From contig JAGVNU010000090.1 of assembly GCA_020053105.1 (NCBI GenBank), positions 1 through 49,103 on the forward strand: a stretch of DNA of 49,103 bases. The letters run 5' to 3'. Below are positions 35,526-44,617 of this stretch, piece by piece (position 1 is the first letter of the stretch; each line of letters starts with the position of its first letter). Below the pieces are notes generated by a model. The model had not been told where the DNA came from and searched no databases. It saw only the letters and a program-made list of their open reading frames with translations. The DNA comes from Thermodesulfovibrionia bacterium (GTDB lineage Bacteria; Nitrospirota; Thermodesulfovibrionia; UBA6902). Both the position numbers and the translations under genes were made by a program.

Positions 35526-36835
35526 TGATAGAAGATAATCAGGGCGTTCAATACGACTATGTAGTCGGTGAGGAAAAGCAACTCAACGAACTCATCAAAG
35601 GGCCGGACATAATGCCCCTCCTTAAAAGCGCCGTCAATGCAGGCGCGTCATCGGCAGCGCTGGTAAATTCTGCCGGAGAGACATTGTTTCGATATGGTGA
35701 TACGGACCGGGAGGCGGGTCTCACCGTAAAGAAGCCCGTTTACCTCGAAGGAGAAACAGCCGGTCACATCATCATTAACGGACATAGTGACAGAAAACAC
35801 CTTCTTGAAGCCATTGGCGAGTTAATGTTTAACGCCGTGAAAATCATCCTGCAGAGCAACTTCAAGACCCTGCTTGCAACCGAAACGCACAAGACCGTTG
35901 TTTACCAGTCCTACGAAGAACTGATAGAAACAAACCGGAAGCTGAAACTCTCTGAAGGGAAATACAGGGAACTTGCAAGCAGCCTTGAGAAACAGGTACA
36001 GGAGCGCACTGAGGAATTAAATAGGGCGCACGCAAGACTGTTACATCAGGAAAAACTGGTTTCAGTCGGACAGCTTGCCGCAGGCGTGGCCCATGAGATA
36101 AACAATCCGCTGGGATTCATATCAAGCAACATAAATACATTGAATCAATACGTCTTGAAATTAAAAGAAATGCTGTCTTTTTACCATGCAGCCTTCGATA
36201 AAAAAGGGCCTTCCGGTGAGTGCGTGGAAGAATCAAAAGAAAAATGGAAAAGACTGAAACTTGATTTTGTATTTAAAGATGTCGATGATCTGATCAAAGA
36301 AAGCCTTGACGGGGCGCAAAGGGTCAAGAAGATTGTTTCCGACCTCAAAGGGTTTTCCCATATCGATGAAGATCATGAGTCTGATGCCGATATCAACGCC
36401 GAAATCGACAGGACCTTAAACGTCCTGACCCACGAAATACCTCAGGAGGTAGAGATTGTAAAAGATTATGGCAAACTCCCCTCGTTCTCCTGCAACCCCG
36501 CGCATATCTGTCAGGCCTTTTTCAATATAATCCTTAATGCCCTCCAGGCAGGCGCAAAGGGACTTACGCTGAGAATTGCCACACGAAGCGCAAATAACAT
36601 GATTGCAATTCACTTTTCCGATAACGGGCCAGGAATACCTGAGAGCATAAGAAACCGGATATTTGAACCTTTCTTTACAACAAAAGAAGTAGGCAAAGGT
36701 ACTGGTATGGGATTAAACGTTACATTTGAAATTATCACTTCGTACAGAGGCGCCATAGAGGTAGAAAGCGAGGCAGGGAAAGGCACGACATTCAGTATTA
36801 TGCTGCCATTGCCGCAGAAGGTTGAAAATGTCTAA
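35525..36835 (+). CDS. histidine kinase with an unassigned N-terminal domain, coupled to the MglA-like GTPase
   Basis: The 436-residue cytoplasmic kinase has an N-terminal alpha/beta domain (about 20-115, LKSAVNAGASSAALVNSAGETLF) that looks GAF- or roadblock-like but is not clearly either. A coiled coil (about 135-175) follows, then HisKA with His190 in [12 protein letters not shown], an inserted segment before the second helix, and HATPase (DNGPGIPES, GTGMGLNVTFE). If the N-terminal domain binds the GTPase, this would join phosphorelay to polarity, but that is speculation. The gene overlaps the stop of the GTPase and runs 8 bases into the next ATPase gene. Confidence 0.85.
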   Translation: MIEDNQGVQYDYVVGEEKQLNELIKGPDIMPLLKSAVNAGASSAALVNSAGETLFRYGDTDREAGLTVKKPVYLEGETAGHIIINGHSDRKHLLEAIGELMFNAVKIILQSNFKTLLATETHKTVVYQSYEELIETNRKLKLSEGKYRELASSLEKQVQERTEELNRAHARLLHQEKLVSVGQLAAGVAHEINNPLGFISSNINTLNQYVLKLKEMLSFYHAAFDKKGPSGECVEESKEKWKRLKLDFVFKDVDDLIKESLDGAQRVKKIVSDLKGFSHIDEDHESDADINAEIDRTLNVLTHEIPQEVEIVKDYGKLPSFSCNPAHICQAFFNIILNALQAGAKGLTLRIATRSANNMIAIHFSDNGPGIPESIRNRIFEPFFTTKEVGKGTGMGLNVTFEIITSYRGAIEVESEAGKGTTFSIMLPLPQKVENV

Positions 36836-39275
36836 GTACGCAGGATTATTCAAGAGCCCGGCGGTGAACGAAGCGCCCGTCGTCGTCCATGACAACGGGG
36901 ACGATGAACTTCCGAAGACAAAGGACCCTTTCACTCTCCTGCTCGTAGATGATGAAGCAGGTGTGCTGAGAGCTATCAGCAGGGTATTCATGGAAGAAAA
37001 TTACGAAATACTCACTGCCGGATCCGCGGACGAAGCGCTTGATATGCTCGATAAGACAAAGGTGCATCTGATTATCTCAGACCACAGGATGCCCGGCATG
37101 ACAGGGGCCCAACTGCTCAAGGAAATAAAACAGAGGTGGCCCGACACGATAAGGATCATGCTGACGGGACATGCGGACATCCAATCGATAATGGGAGCGG
37201 TAAATGAAGGCGCGGTCTATAAATTCATCACCAAGCCATGGAATGATGAAGACCTCCGCCTTACCGTCAGCCTGGCATTTCAGCAGTATGCCCTTATACA
37301 GGAAAACAAAAAGCTCAAGGACATAACCAAAAAGCAGGAACTGAAAATCAAAAACTATTCCGCCCTTGTAAACGAAGACCGCGGCGCCATGGGGAGCATA
37401 CTGGTCAAATCAGGAGTGCTGAATAAAGAAGACCTCAAAAGGGCGCTGAAGGAAAAGAACAAGGAGGAATTCATCAGTGAGGCGCTTGTACGGCTCGGTA
37501 TAACAACGGAATCAAAAATCATAAAGGCAATGCAGTGCCACATGAACATCGAATATGTTGACCTTGAAGAGATAACTCTCAACGCCGGCGTCGTCAAATT
37601 TCTTCCCAGGGATTACTGCGAGCGGAACCGCCTGGTCCCGATAATGCTCGACGGCAGACAGTTACGGATAGCGATGGCCGATCCTTCCGATATTTTTAAA
37701 TGCGACAATATTACATTTATGACGGGGCTTAAGGTCGTACCGGTGATAGCGAGCAGTTCCAGGATCATGCATCACTTACAGAAGATATATGGGGACAAGA
37801 ACGCTGACCTGGCTGATAACATTGACGACATATCCGAGATTGAACCTTTCGATGAAATTGATATCATTATAAGTGAAGAAGACCCGGACATCAATATCCA
37901 GGAGCTGATCGGCACTTCAGAGGTCCCCCCGATCATAAGGATAGTAAACGCTATTATTTCCGAGGCCATCCGTTACAAGGCAAGCGACGTACATATTGAG
38001 CCAAAACCCAAATACACGATTGTAAGGTACAGGATCGACGGCATGCTCCATACGAAAATCAAGATACCCTCTGATTTTCATCTTGCCGCCATATCAAGGA
38101 TAAAGATACTGGCCAAGATGGATATCTCCGAACGCCGGAAGCCCCAGGACGGCAGGATCACCGTCAAGTCCGGCACACGTCTCGTCGATATAAGGGTGTC
38201 CACAATGCCTACAATAAACGGCGAAAAAATAGTAATGAGGATACTCGATAAGAGCGCGGCGATAAAGCAGATAGATGAACTGGGGGTATTGCCTGATGAC
38301 CTTCATAAGCTTCACACCATTCTTAAAAAACCGCAGGGGATGATTATCTCCACCGGCCCTACGGGGAGCGGGAAGACTACCATGCTGTATTCAATACTGA
38401 ACACGATGATAAACAGCACAAAGAATTTCGAGACCATTGAGGACCCTGTAGAGTATTTCCTTGAAGGCGCAAACCAGGTATTTGTGCTTGACAAAATCGG
38501 CCTCTCTTTTGCGTCTGTTTTACGTTCTACCCTGAGGCAGGACCCTGACGTCATACTTGTAGGAGAAATAAGAGACTACGAAACCGCGGACGTGGCCTTT
38601 AAAGCAGCATTGACAGGCCATATGGTGCTGTCGACTTTACATACAAATAATTCCGTTGCATCCATAACCCGGATGATAGATATGGGGGTAAAACCGTATC
38701 TCATCGCCTCGGCCCTTGAAGGCATCCTTGCGCAGAGACTCGCGAGAAGAATCTGCAAATATTGCAAGGTTGAAGAAACTCCTGACAAAGAACTGCTGCA
38801 GTTACTCAAAATCCCGGAGCATTCAATTGGAGAGAAGATATTTACCGGCAGAGGGTGCGATAAGTGCAATAATACAGGCTATCTGGGAAGGATGGGTATA
38901 TTCGAGATTTTTATTATGAATGACGATTTCCGTCATCTTATCAGCAGCAATTACAAAGAAGCCGAACTCATAAATCTGGCCCGCACAAGCGGCATGCGGA
39001 CACTGATTGAAGACGGGATAGAAAAAGTAAAGCATGGAGAAACAACCCTTGAAGAACTCATCCGGGTCATAGGCCCGCAGACAAAGCATGAGCGCCAATG
39101 TGACAGCTGCAAAAGGACCATAGATGCAAAATTTGTCTTCTGCCCTTACTGCGGGACCTTCAAACAAAATATTTGCAGGCAATGTATGGTCCCACTGGCT
39201 GAAGACTGGAACATCTGTCCTCAGTGCGGCTCATCAAAATTTTTCACACCCAACACAGGAATAAAAGGAGATTAA
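36828..39275 (+). CDS. response regulator fused to PilB/GspE-type ATPase and zinc ribbons
   Basis: This 815-residue fusion is unusual. REC (about 35-155) has Asp85 in LIISDHRMPG and a KPWNDED signature. After a coiled coil comes an MshEN-like N domain (about 190-325; SILVKSGVLNKEDLKRAL and a second LISEALVRLGI-like repeat). It is c-di-GMP-binding in relatives, but here the Arg and Gln of the motif are replaced. The secretion/pilus ATPase (about 385-745) is complete: Walker A GPTGSGKTT (from 510), Asp box, Walker B LVGEIRD, His box LSTLHTN and the CxxC pair (CKYC, CDKC). Two C-terminal zinc ribbons (about 765-805) follow. ATG 36828 is preferred over TTG 36822. It probably drives a pilus or type II-like motor under phosphorylation control. 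Confidence 0.92.
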   Translation: MSKYAGLFKSPAVNEAPVVVHDNGDDELPKTKDPFTLLLVDDEAGVLRAISRVFMEENYEILTAGSADEALDMLDKTKVHLIISDHRMPGMTGAQLLKEIKQRWPDTIRIMLTGHADIQSIMGAVNEGAVYKFITKPWNDEDLRLTVSLAFQQYALIQENKKLKDITKKQELKIKNYSALVNEDRGAMGSILVKSGVLNKEDLKRALKEKNKEEFISEALVRLGITTESKIIKAMQCHMNIEYVDLEEITLNAGVVKFLPRDYCERNRLVPIMLDGRQLRIAMADPSDIFKCDNITFMTGLKVVPVIASSSRIMHHLQKIYGDKNADLADNIDDISEIEPFDEIDIIISEEDPDINIQELIGTSEVPPIIRIVNAIISEAIRYKASDVHIEPKPKYTIVRYRIDGMLHTKIKIPSDFHLAAISRIKILAKMDISERRKPQDGRITVKSGTRLVDIRVSTMPTINGEKIVMRILDKSAAIKQIDELGVLPDDLHKLHTILKKPQGMIISTGPTGSGKTTMLYSILNTMINSTKNFETIEDPVEYFLEGANQVFVLDKIGLSFASVLRSTLRQDPDVILVGEIRDYETADVAFKAALTGHMVLSTLHTNNSVASITRMIDMGVKPYLIASALEGILAQRLARRICKYCKVEETPDKELLQLLKIPEHSIGEKIFTGRGCDKCNNTGYLGRMGIFEIFIMNDDFRHLISSNYKEAELINLARTSGMRTLIEDGIEKVKHGETTLEELIRVIGPQTKHERQCDSCKRTIDAKFVFCPYCGTFKQNICRQCMVPLAEDWNICPQCGSSKFFTPNTGIKGD

Positions 39276-39277
39276 AA

Positions 39278-39841
39278 ATGGACAATGCAATATTATTAGT
39301 TGATGACGAACCCAATGTAGTTTCGTCACTTAAAAGGGCACTGATGGATGAACCTTATAAAATCCATACTGCAAGCAGTGGAGTTGAAGGGCTCAGCATT
39401 CTCAAAGAAAACAGGATAAAGCTTGTCATCTCCGATGAGAAAATGCCAGGCATGTCAGGGAGTGAATTCTTATCAGTAGTTAAACAACTGTTTCCCGACA
39501 CTATCAGGATCATCCTCACCGGACACGCGAGCATACAGGCGGCAATGAATGCGGTAAACAACGGGGAGATATACAGATTTTTTGCCAAGCCATGGAACGA
39601 GATTGAATTAAAACTCTCTATCCGTTCGGCCATTGAAAAGTATGACCTTGAGGCGGAAAACACAAAACTTCTTAAGACCGTAAAACGCCAGGCGAGCGAA
39701 CTTCATCTGCTTGAGAAATCCTACCCCGGCATTACCAGCATGCAGAAGGACGCAGAGGGCAATCTGGTCCTTCCTGAAATATCCGCTTCTGATGGCGATA
39801 TGTCCACAATCATGTCCCAGATAGAATCAGAGTTAAAATAA
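39278..39841 (+). CDS. KPW-type REC response regulator
   Basis: The 187-residue protein is a REC domain (Asp53 in LVISDEKMPGMSG; KPWNEIELK after beta5) with a short helical C-terminal tail. ATG 39278 follows AAAGGAG by 8 bases; the longer frame from 39224 runs into the preceding gene. The REC is very close to that of the upstream ATPase fusion and of 32667 and 33491. With no effector domain it may act as phosphate sink or as a stand-alone partner of the ATPase. It closes this transcription block. Confidence 0.9.
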   Translation: MDNAILLVDDEPNVVSSLKRALMDEPYKIHTASSGVEGLSILKENRIKLVISDEKMPGMSGSEFLSVVKQLFPDTIRIILTGHASIQAAMNAVNNGEIYRFFAKPWNEIELKLSIRSAIEKYDLEAENTKLLKTVKRQASELHLLEKSYPGITSMQKDAEGNLVLPEISASDGDMSTIMSQIESELK

Positions 39842-39842
39842 A

Positions 39843-39872
39843 GGCGGTTACAACCGCCCTGCCCTCTTTATT
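39843..39872 (+). terminator. weak rho-independent terminator
   Basis: GGCGGT (39843-39848) pairs with ACCGCC (39853-39858) around a TACA loop, two bases after the regulator stop. A CT-rich stretch with TTTATT follows. The T-run is not directly behind the stem, so strength is uncertain, but the position is right and a promoter begins 36 bases later. Confidence 0.5.
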
Positions 39873-39893
39873 GTCCTTCATTTATACAAGCAC

Positions 39894-39921
39894 TTGACTT
39901 CCCATCATGAAGTGATATACT
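39894..39921 (+). promoter_or_regulatory. sigma70-type promoter
   Basis: TTGACT (39894-39899) and TATACT (39916-39921) are separated by 16 bases. It lies in the 203-base gap before the REC-PAS-kinase-REC gene and after a hairpin, so a new transcription unit probably starts here. Confidence 0.65.
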
Positions 39922-40043
39922 CCAAACATAAAGGGACTTGCTAATGAAGTAATTTACAAAAACTTTTAACGGCGCTGTTTTTAGCCGAGCCATGACATAA
40001 AAAATGCGTAATATAACGTGATCAGGAAATTGCATATGAAGAT

Positions 40044-42071
40044 TTGTTCGGTATATTTCAGGGACTGCATAGCTCTGAGGAATGGACAGGGTGGACAGGA
40101 ACTGTGGATTTAAAAGATGGGATCAGCAATTCAGAACATAAGGAACTGCACATCCTCATCCTCGAAGACGCGCCTGCGGACGCCGAGCTGATTGAGTCTG
40201 AATTAAAAAAGGGAGGCATTGTGTTCATTTCAAAGCGTGTTGATACCGAGAACGCCTTCCGCAGAATGCTGGATGAATTTTCCCCTGACCTTATTCTTTC
40301 GGACTATCATCTCCCTACTTTTTCCGGCATGTCGGCATTGATGATTGCGCTGGGAAAATGCCCGGAGACTCCTTTCATCTTTATAAGCGGCGCCATGGGA
40401 GAGGAACTTGCTGTAGAGATGCTGAAAAAAGGGGCCACCGATTACGTGATAAAAGACAGACTGAAGAGAATCGTGCCCGCAGTGCAGAGGGCGCTGAAGG
40501 AAAAAGAGGAACGGACCAAGCATAAGCTGACCGAGAAGTCCCTGATCGAGAGCAAAGAGCGGTACCGCCGCATTACCGCGGCCATATCGGATTATATATA
40601 CAAGGTCCGCGTTGAAAACGGCATGCCGGTTGAGACAACGCACGGAGAGGCCTGCTCCATTGTGACAGGCTACACCAGCGAGGACTTTCTCTCCGATCCT
40701 CATCTCTGGCTCAGGATGGTGCTCAAAGAAGACCAGGACCTTGTAAGAAAACAGGCAGGGGAAGCTCTTGCTGGACATCCTGCAAAGCCGGCAGAGCACC
40801 GGATCGTCAGGAAGGACGGTCAGATTCGCTGGGTAGAGAGCACAATTGTCCCCAATTATAACGCCCAGGGGAATCTCCTGTCTTATGATGGGATATTGCG
40901 GGACATTACAGAACGCAAAAACATCGAGGCGCAGCTCCTGCACTCGCAGAAGATGGAAGCCGTCGGCCGCCTAGCCGGGGGAATGGCCCATGACTTTAAC
41001 AACATCCTGGCCGCCATTGTCAACTATCTCTACCTCCTTAGAAGCAGTTTAAACGACAATGCTTCCGCACAGACCGATATCGACCGCATCTATTCACTGG
41101 CCATGAAGGCCTCCGAAATAACGAAGGGGCTTCTCGCTTTCAGCAGAAACCATATCGCTGATTTCGTGCCGGTGAATTTAAATGACGCGGTAAAAAACAT
41201 GGTAAAACTTCTGTCGAAATTTATCGGGGAAGATATACGTCTCGATGTGAGGTTGATTGATAAAAGCTTAATCATCATGGCCGATATCACCCAAATAGAG
41301 CAGATCATTATCAATCTCGCTACAAACGCCCGCGACGCCATGATGGATGGCGGAAGCATCATAATAAAAACGGAATTGATCGCTGTCGATGATGAATTCA
41401 TAAGCGGTCTCGGATTGGTCAAACCCGGGACTTATGCGCGCCTCACCTTTGCCGATACCGGAACAGGCATGGATGAAGAAACGCGGCAAAGGATATTTGA
41501 ACCGTTTTATACAACAAAGGAGAGCGGCAAGGGCTCGGGCCTCGGGCTGTCGATTATTTATGGGATAGTGAAGCAGCATGCCGGCTATATCAATGTCAGT
41601 AGTGTACCGGGAAGGGGGGCGACCTTTGCAATATATTTCCAGACCGTCGATTCGGCCGTTGCCGGCAAAACCGTAACAAGGCCTTTGGACCTTACCGGTA
41701 ATGCCGAAACCATCCTGGTGGCTGAAGATGCGGCGGAGGTGAGAAATTCCACAAAATTCATCCTGGAGCGCTTCGGATATAAAGTCATCGAAGCCTCAGA
41801 CGGGGAAGATGCAATAAGGAAATTCAACGAAAACAGGGACAATATTGATCTTCTGTTTTTCGACGTCATAATGCCGCATATGAACGGCAGGGAGGCATAT
41901 GAGGAAATAAAAAAAATAGAGCCGGGGATCAGGGCGGTTTTTGCAAGCGGTTACAGCGCCGAGATACTGGACAAAGAGAGAATCGTAAAAGACGGTCTCA
42001 AATTCGTCTCAAAACCTCTTTCTCCGGACAAGCTCCTGTCAACAATAAAAGAGGCCCTCCAAAATGGATAA
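40044..42071 (+). CDS. hybrid REC-PAS-histidine kinase-REC
   Basis: The 675-residue hybrid has REC1 (about 33-155; LILSDYHLPTFSG), PAS (about 175-290), an NtrB-like HisKA with His316 in [12 protein letters not shown], HATPase ([20 protein letters not shown]) and a C-terminal REC2 (about 555-670; DLLFFDVIMPHMNG). No membrane segments. The start is uncertain: the frame opens at TTG 40044, while GTG 40104 gives a protein beginning just before REC1 with a fair CAGGA site. The first 20 residues are not domain-like, so GTG is quite possible. It overlaps the next gene by 8 bases and probably feeds the NarX/NarL-type pair downstream. Confidence 0.9.
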   Translation: MFGIFQGLHSSEEWTGWTGTVDLKDGISNSEHKELHILILEDAPADAELIESELKKGGIVFISKRVDTENAFRRMLDEFSPDLILSDYHLPTFSGMSALMIALGKCPETPFIFISGAMGEELAVEMLKKGATDYVIKDRLKRIVPAVQRALKEKEERTKHKLTEKSLIESKERYRRITAAISDYIYKVRVENGMPVETTHGEACSIVTGYTSEDFLSDPHLWLRMVLKEDQDLVRKQAGEALAGHPAKPAEHRIVRKDGQIRWVESTIVPNYNAQGNLLSYDGILRDITERKNIEAQLLHSQKMEAVGRLAGGMAHDFNNILAAIVNYLYLLRSSLNDNASAQTDIDRIYSLAMKASEITKGLLAFSRNHIADFVPVNLNDAVKNMVKLLSKFIGEDIRLDVRLIDKSLIIMADITQIEQIIINLATNARDAMMDGGSIIIKTELIAVDDEFISGLGLVKPGTYARLTFADTGTGMDEETRQRIFEPFYTTKESGKGSGLGLSIIYGIVKQHAGYINVSSVPGRGATFAIYFQTVDSAVAGKTVTRPLDLTGNAETILVAEDAAEVRNSTKFILERFGYKVIEASDGEDAIRKFNENRDNIDLLFFDVIMPHMNGREAYEEIKKIEPGIRAVFASGYSAEILDKERIVKDGLKFVSKPLSPDKLLSTIKEALQNG

Positions 42072-43314
42072 GAAAGTCCCCAATAACATACTTGTCGTAG
42101 ACGATGACCCCGGCCTCCTCGAATCAACATCGTTGCTGCTTATACATGAAGGTTATGCTGTGACATCCTGCAGCAGTGCGCATGAGGCCCTGACAAAAAT
42201 CCAGGAGAATAATATCGACGTGGTCCTGTCTGATATCAAAATGCCCGAAGTTTCAGGGATCGAGCTGCTTAAAAAAATACATAAAATAAACGCCGGGCTG
42301 CCGGTCATCTTAATGACCGCGTATGCCGAACTGGATACGGCAGTTGACGCCGTCAAGGCGGGAGTATTTGACTTCCTGATAAAGCCTGCTCCCCCTGAGT
42401 ATCTTCTCCATTCCATCCAAAAGGCTTTTCAGAATGTGAACCTGTTAAAGCTTAAGGAAAATTACAAACTTTATCTTGAAGATATGGTCGCTGAAAGGAC
42501 AAAGAATTTAGCCGCTGAAATAAACGAACGCATACGCAAAGAGGAATCCCTCAGGCTGTCGGAGAAGCGGCTCCGCGAACTTTCCTCCCGCCTTCAGAAA
42601 GTGGAAGAGACCGAAAGAAAAAAGATCGCCGGGGAACTTCATGATAAATGCGGACAGAACCTGACAGCGCTGAGCATCAACCTTAATATCATTCAAACCC
42701 AGCTGCCTGCCGGGGTAGTAGAAAAAATCGGCTCCCGGTTGACGGATTCCCTGGCCCTTGTCGAAGAAATAGCAAAGCTTGTGCGCAATGTAATGGATGA
42801 TTTGCGTCCGGATGTCCTGGATGACTATGGCCTTGTCCCTGCGCTCCGGTGGTATGGGGCCCAGTTCGGGAAAAGGACCGGCATATCGGTATCAGTACAG
42901 GGAGATGATCCGCCATTACGGCTTCCTGAAGAAATCGAGTCAGCCCTTTTCCGCATCAGCCAGGAGGCGCTGACGAACGTTGCCAAACACTCGGAGGCAA
43001 AAGAAGTTGTCCTGACAATAGAAAAGACGGAAAACCTGGTGTGCCTTACCATAAAAGATGACGGCAGGGGCTTTGATCTGTTGTCCAGTCCAATGGCAGG
43101 GGAACGTCATGGATGGGGAATGCTTATCATGCAGGAACGGGCACAGGCGGTTGGAGGGCAACTTCATGTTGAATCCGGGCCAGAAAAAAGCACAAGAATT
43201 ATTGTTGAGGTAAAAGTAGAAGAAGACAAGATTCCGGTATCAAACCGGAATGACAGACAAAGAAAAGGCGGGAATCTCACGATAATGTCCCATAGGAAAG
43301 ACAATAGAAAATGA
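42064..43314 (+). CDS. REC-NarX-type histidine kinase
   Basis: The 416-residue protein couples a REC (about 8-125, Asp57 in VVLSDIKMPEVSG) to a HisKA_3 kinase. His193 sits in ERKKIAGELHDKCGQNLTAL, and the HATPase contains DDGRGFD and GWGMLIMQERA. HisKA_3 kinases pair with NarL/LuxR-type regulators, and one follows immediately with a 4-base overlap (ATGA). The REC allows upstream kinases to control this one. The basic tail (RNDRQRKGGN...) after the ATPase domain is unstructured. Confidence 0.92.
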   Translation: MDKKVPNNILVVDDDPGLLESTSLLLIHEGYAVTSCSSAHEALTKIQENNIDVVLSDIKMPEVSGIELLKKIHKINAGLPVILMTAYAELDTAVDAVKAGVFDFLIKPAPPEYLLHSIQKAFQNVNLLKLKENYKLYLEDMVAERTKNLAAEINERIRKEESLRLSEKRLRELSSRLQKVEETERKKIAGELHDKCGQNLTALSINLNIIQTQLPAGVVEKIGSRLTDSLALVEEIAKLVRNVMDDLRPDVLDDYGLVPALRWYGAQFGKRTGISVSVQGDDPPLRLPEEIESALFRISQEALTNVAKHSEAKEVVLTIEKTENLVCLTIKDDGRGFDLLSSPMAGERHGWGMLIMQERAQAVGGQLHVESGPEKSTRIIVEVKVEEDKIPVSNRNDRQRKGGNLTIMSHRKDNRK

Positions 43315-43967
43315 TCATAAAAGTTTTCTTGGCAGACGACCATGCATTAATACGTGAAGGATTGCGCTCTGTACTGGAAGCAGAGAGTGACATCAAAGTA
43401 GTAGGTACAGCTGAAAACGGTCGTGATACCTTACGCCAGGTCCGGCAATTAGAACCTGATATAGTAATTATGGACATTTCCATGCCCGGACTCAATGGCA
43501 TCGAGGCAACAGCGCAATTACAAGAAGCCGGCCCATCTACCCGGGTGATAATCCTCTCCATGCATCATACATCCGAACATATCTTTCAGGCCTTAAAGGC
43601 AGGCGCATACGGTTATTTGTTAAAGGAGTCCTCTGGCCAGGAAATTGTAAATGCGGTCCGGAAAGTATACTCCGGGCATCGCTATCTCAGTCAACGCATC
43701 GAGGAAACAGTTATTGACGCTTATACTCAGCGAAACCAGCCGGTCCCTTCTGCCGGCCCTCTTGAGAAGCTTGGCCCGCGTGAAAGAGAAATCCTCCAGC
43801 TCGTTGTCGAGGGCAAGTCCAGTTCGAGGATAGCAGAAACACTCTTTATTTCTCCCAAAACCGTTGAAACTTACCGAAGCAGGTTAATGAAAAAGCTTGG
43901 GATCAAAGACATCCCGTCGCTTGTAAAGTTTGCCATCCAGCATGGAGTGACGTCCCTCGATAACTGA
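43311..43967 (+). CDS. NarL/FixJ-family DNA-binding response regulator
   Basis: The 218-residue protein has REC (about 3-120; Asp55 in IVIMDISMPGLNG; Lys in YLLKESS) and a LuxR-type HTH (about 148-212; LGPREREILQLVVEGKSS and SPKTVETYRSRLMKKLGI). It is the only regulator in the signalling region with a DNA-binding domain, so it is the likely transcriptional output. The partner is the NarX-type kinase it overlaps. A probable terminator follows at 43993. Confidence 0.95.
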   Translation: MIIKVFLADDHALIREGLRSVLEAESDIKVVGTAENGRDTLRQVRQLEPDIVIMDISMPGLNGIEATAQLQEAGPSTRVIILSMHHTSEHIFQALKAGAYGYLLKESSGQEIVNAVRKVYSGHRYLSQRIEETVIDAYTQRNQPVPSAGPLEKLGPREREILQLVVEGKSSSRIAETLFISPKTVETYRSRLMKKLGIKDIPSLVKFAIQHGVTSLDN

Positions 43968-43992
43968 GACACCTTTTCTTCGTTTGCCATTT

Positions 43993-44018
43993 CCGGGATT
44001 TGTCCCGGCGCCTCTTTT
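43993..44018 (+). terminator. putative rho-independent terminator
   Basis: CCGGGA (43993-43998) pairs with TCCCGG (44003-44008) around TTTG, followed by CGCCTCTTTT. It is 26 bases after the NarL-type gene. The short stem and delayed T-run make it moderate. Confidence 0.5.
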
Positions 44019-44113
44019 CAAACATTCCCTACATGTTTTTTCAAGCTCTCCCGACTATTTATGGATGGAAAAATCCCGAACACAATATAAGACGTTGAAA
44101 GGAAGACATCAGC

Positions 44114-44617
44114 ATGATTAGTGAAGTTTCCAGCCATATGGCAGAATACAATATCACATATAATAAGCCCGTCCGTCGTGCACGCGGGGAAGAGAATGCG
44201 GGAAACAACAGTATTGAAGACCCCGCCACTATTGCCGGTCAAAAGCCTGAAACGTCAAATTCCAGCAAAGATAGCCCTGAGGTTGAAGAACTGAAGCGCA
44301 GGGACAGGGAACTGCGTCAAAACGCTATAGTTCACGGCACCTCGTTCGTTTATCTGACAGGTCCCGATGGACATATTTACATAGCAGGAAGGAAAGTTTC
44401 ACTGGATGCCTCAGAAGTGCCGAATAACCCGCAAGCAACTATTGATAAGGCCCTGGAAATCCGCAGGGCTGTAAACTCTCTGGAAGCCCATTCTCTGCAG
44501 GACTTACATCTGCTGATCGCTGCTTCAAAAATGGAGGCAAGGGCGAGGGCTGCGCTAATTAGTGAGTCAAAGGGAACCAGGGGTGAAAAAATATGGGAGA
44601 CATTTAATGATAAATAA
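44114..44617 (+). CDS. SprA-related protein lacking the HExxH motif
   Basis: The 167-residue protein matches the SprA-related/putative metalloprotease CJM1_0395 family. Shared features are ELKRRDRELR, YLTGPDGHIYIAGRKVSLDAS, the NPQATIDKALEIRRAV segment, and the helical AASKMEARARAAL. In the family the RDREVR segment runs on into AHEQAH, the supposed zinc-binding helix. Here it reads QNAIVHGT, so the zinc site is gone. It probably is not a protease. The first 60 residues are low-complexity. AGGAAG lies before the ATG. The following REC gene begins inside its end. Confidence 0.75.
   Translation: MISEVSSHMAEYNITYNKPVRRARGEENAGNNSIEDPATIAGQKPETSNSSKDSPEVEELKRRDRELRQNAIVHGTSFVYLTGPDGHIYIAGRKVSLDASEVPNNPQATIDKALEIRRAVNSLEAHSLQDLHLLIAASKMEARARAALISESKGTRGEKIWETFNDK

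Noticed and set aside
40230..40943. 237-codon open frame on the minus strand inside the hybrid kinase
   Set aside because: It is antisense to the REC1-PAS region, with no family motif and no start signal.
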